From NCBI GenBank assembly GCA_022315425.1, contig JAIUPT010000008.1, positions 434,001-498,000 of the forward strand: 64,000 bases of DNA. The letters run 5' to 3'. Positions 63,150 through 64,000 of the stretch are shown here, in pieces. Position 1 is the stretch's first letter. Each line of letters starts with the position of its first letter. A program made the translations under genes and the position numbers. A model generated the notes under the pieces. That model was given only the letters and a program-made list of their open reading frames with translations. It was not told the DNA's origin and searched no databases. This DNA comes from Pseudevernia furfuracea. Taxonomy: Eukaryota; Ascomycota; Lecanoromycetes; Lecanorales; Parmeliaceae.

Positions 63150-64000
63150 ATGGCCATACTTACTTTCCAATTCCCACCCAAGTCCCAAGAGAACCGCAAA
63201 CCCGCAAACGTCTGCGCTCACTGCCGACACCAAGGTATGCTTTCACTGCCAGTAATTATTCAGTAACTAATGGAACCGTAACAGGACCGTCTACCAGCAT
63301 CGCAGCCGCTAAGCTAAAAGATGGGATCATTCACCTGACCATCGAACAACTCGAGGTGGCCCGGCGCGATGGCCAAACTCTCACACGAGCGGACATGGTC
63401 CGCTTGTGGAATGCACTAATTGACAGTGCATGCCAGAAAGACTGTGGTTGTGCCCAAGTGTTGCGGCAGCACGTAAATCTGCCTCACCTCAGACCTAAGA
63501 TTCAGAGAGCTGAGCGTTTCTTTATAGGTTCGTTGTGAGGAGCTGAAACAGTTCTGGGCAGCGACAAGAATCGAATTGTCAGAAGAAGAACGTCTGTCGC
63601 AGAGACAGAAGATGGACCGGGAGAAGCGCCAGAAGAAAATGGCAGAAAAGGCAGAGGCCGAGACTGAGGTACTCAACTACAACCTTGAGTCTGGCGTTGA
63701 TAGTGAACTGACGAGAACGTGATACAGGATGACGCGCCCCCTGCTCCGCTGGGGAGAAATAACGCGGCGAATAGGCGTTATAAGAAAAGACAGGCGAGGA
63801 AGGCACAGGTATGTAACGTCACCAATCTTAGGACATTCACCACGGCTTGCCGCTGACTATGGAATATAGCTGGCCGCAGCATCTGTCCCTACGGCGCCTG
63901 ATGCTCTGAACAACGACGCACTGGGAGCGCTCCAACAAGCGCTCCCAGCCGTGGTTCCAGCCGCACCGCCAGTGCCGTCAGCAACTCCTGACTTGGGATC
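63150..64000 (+). CDS. Unknown five-exon protein (3' partial)
   Basis: Exons 63150-63234, 63285-63472, 63528-63668, 63728-63808 and 63870 to the window end; introns of 50-61 nt are GT-AG with consistent phases. The product starts MAILTFQFPPKSQENRKPAN with a Cys/His cluster (VCAHCRHQ), then a helical segment (LTIEQLEVARRDGQTLTRAD, MVRLWNALIDSACQKDCGCA), a highly charged coiled-coil-like region (EERLSQRQKMDREKRQKKMA), a basic stretch (NRRYKKRQARKAQ) and an Ala/Pro-rich end. The Cys residues (C-x2-C and C-x3-C-x-C) could bind metal. I do not recognise the family. The 3' end is outside the window. Confidence 0.6.

Noticed and set aside
1..64000. Biosynthetic gene cluster, CRISPR array, intact transposon or virus-derived element
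   Set aside because: No PKS, NRPS, terpene cyclase, transposase, reverse transcriptase or integrase motif, and no regularly spaced direct repeats were found; MFS, SDR and racemase-like genes are scattered and do not make a cluster.

Overview
The window is nuclear DNA of a filamentous ascomycete (Pezizomycotina). The evidence is many short GT-AG introns (45-76 nt in most genes) with CTAAC/CTGAC-like branch points close to the acceptor; fungal-specific families (Rtt109, HapX, DUF3431, the fungal STAND N-terminal domain, F-box proteins); monocistronic genes on both strands; and long gene-poor spacers. Class or genus cannot be fixed from the sequence alone. All exon structures were inferred by eye from splice signals, reading phase and family similarity.

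Layout. 0-10 kb: 3' part of RTT109, an F-box-like protein, a PQ-loop membrane protein, a long coiled-coil protein, a MetE-like protein and an orphan STAND N-terminal domain. 11-17 kb: a CoA-transferase family III protein (alpha-methylacyl-CoA racemase type), a two-span membrane protein and a four-exon MFS transporter. 17-27 kb: sparse, lineage-specific material holding two three-exon genes of unknown function, candidate secreted proteins and a DUF3431 protein. 27-30 kb: a short-chain dehydrogenase and the iron regulator gene hapX, whose upstream region carries SreA-type GATA sites. 30-40 kb: a gene that looks frameshifted, OXA1, MIM1/TOM13, the p47/Shp1 Cdc48 cofactor and CFD1. 40-48 kb: gene-poor, with a divergent pair of related zinc-finger-like genes, both apparently damaged, and two small candidate genes. 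48-58.4 kb: dense housekeeping block (SDH3, a phospholipid scramblase, UBC7, SPO11, an F-box protein, TAF6). 58.4-63.1 kb: almost empty. 63.15 kb to the end: 5' part of an unknown five-exon gene.

There is no metabolic gene cluster. Several neighbours share mitochondrial roles (OXA1 and MIM1 in protein insertion, SDH3 in complex II, a probably mitochondrial scramblase). Two genes concern iron (hapX and CFD1) and three concern chromatin, transcription or meiosis (RTT109, TAF6, SPO11). Divergent pairs with short shared upstream regions are PQ-loop/coiled-coil (304 bp), MIM1/p47 (301 bp), F-box/TAF6 (478 bp) and SDH3/scramblase (716 bp).

The most unusual observations are: SPO11 with a C-terminal tail of four acidic tandem repeats encoded by a coding minisatellite, plus two stop-free introns whose lengths are multiples of three; the damaged divergent zinc-finger pair; two GC-AG introns (MFS gene and SDH3); a STAND N-terminal domain without an NTPase; and a short motif repeated four times at the N-terminus of the coiled-coil protein.
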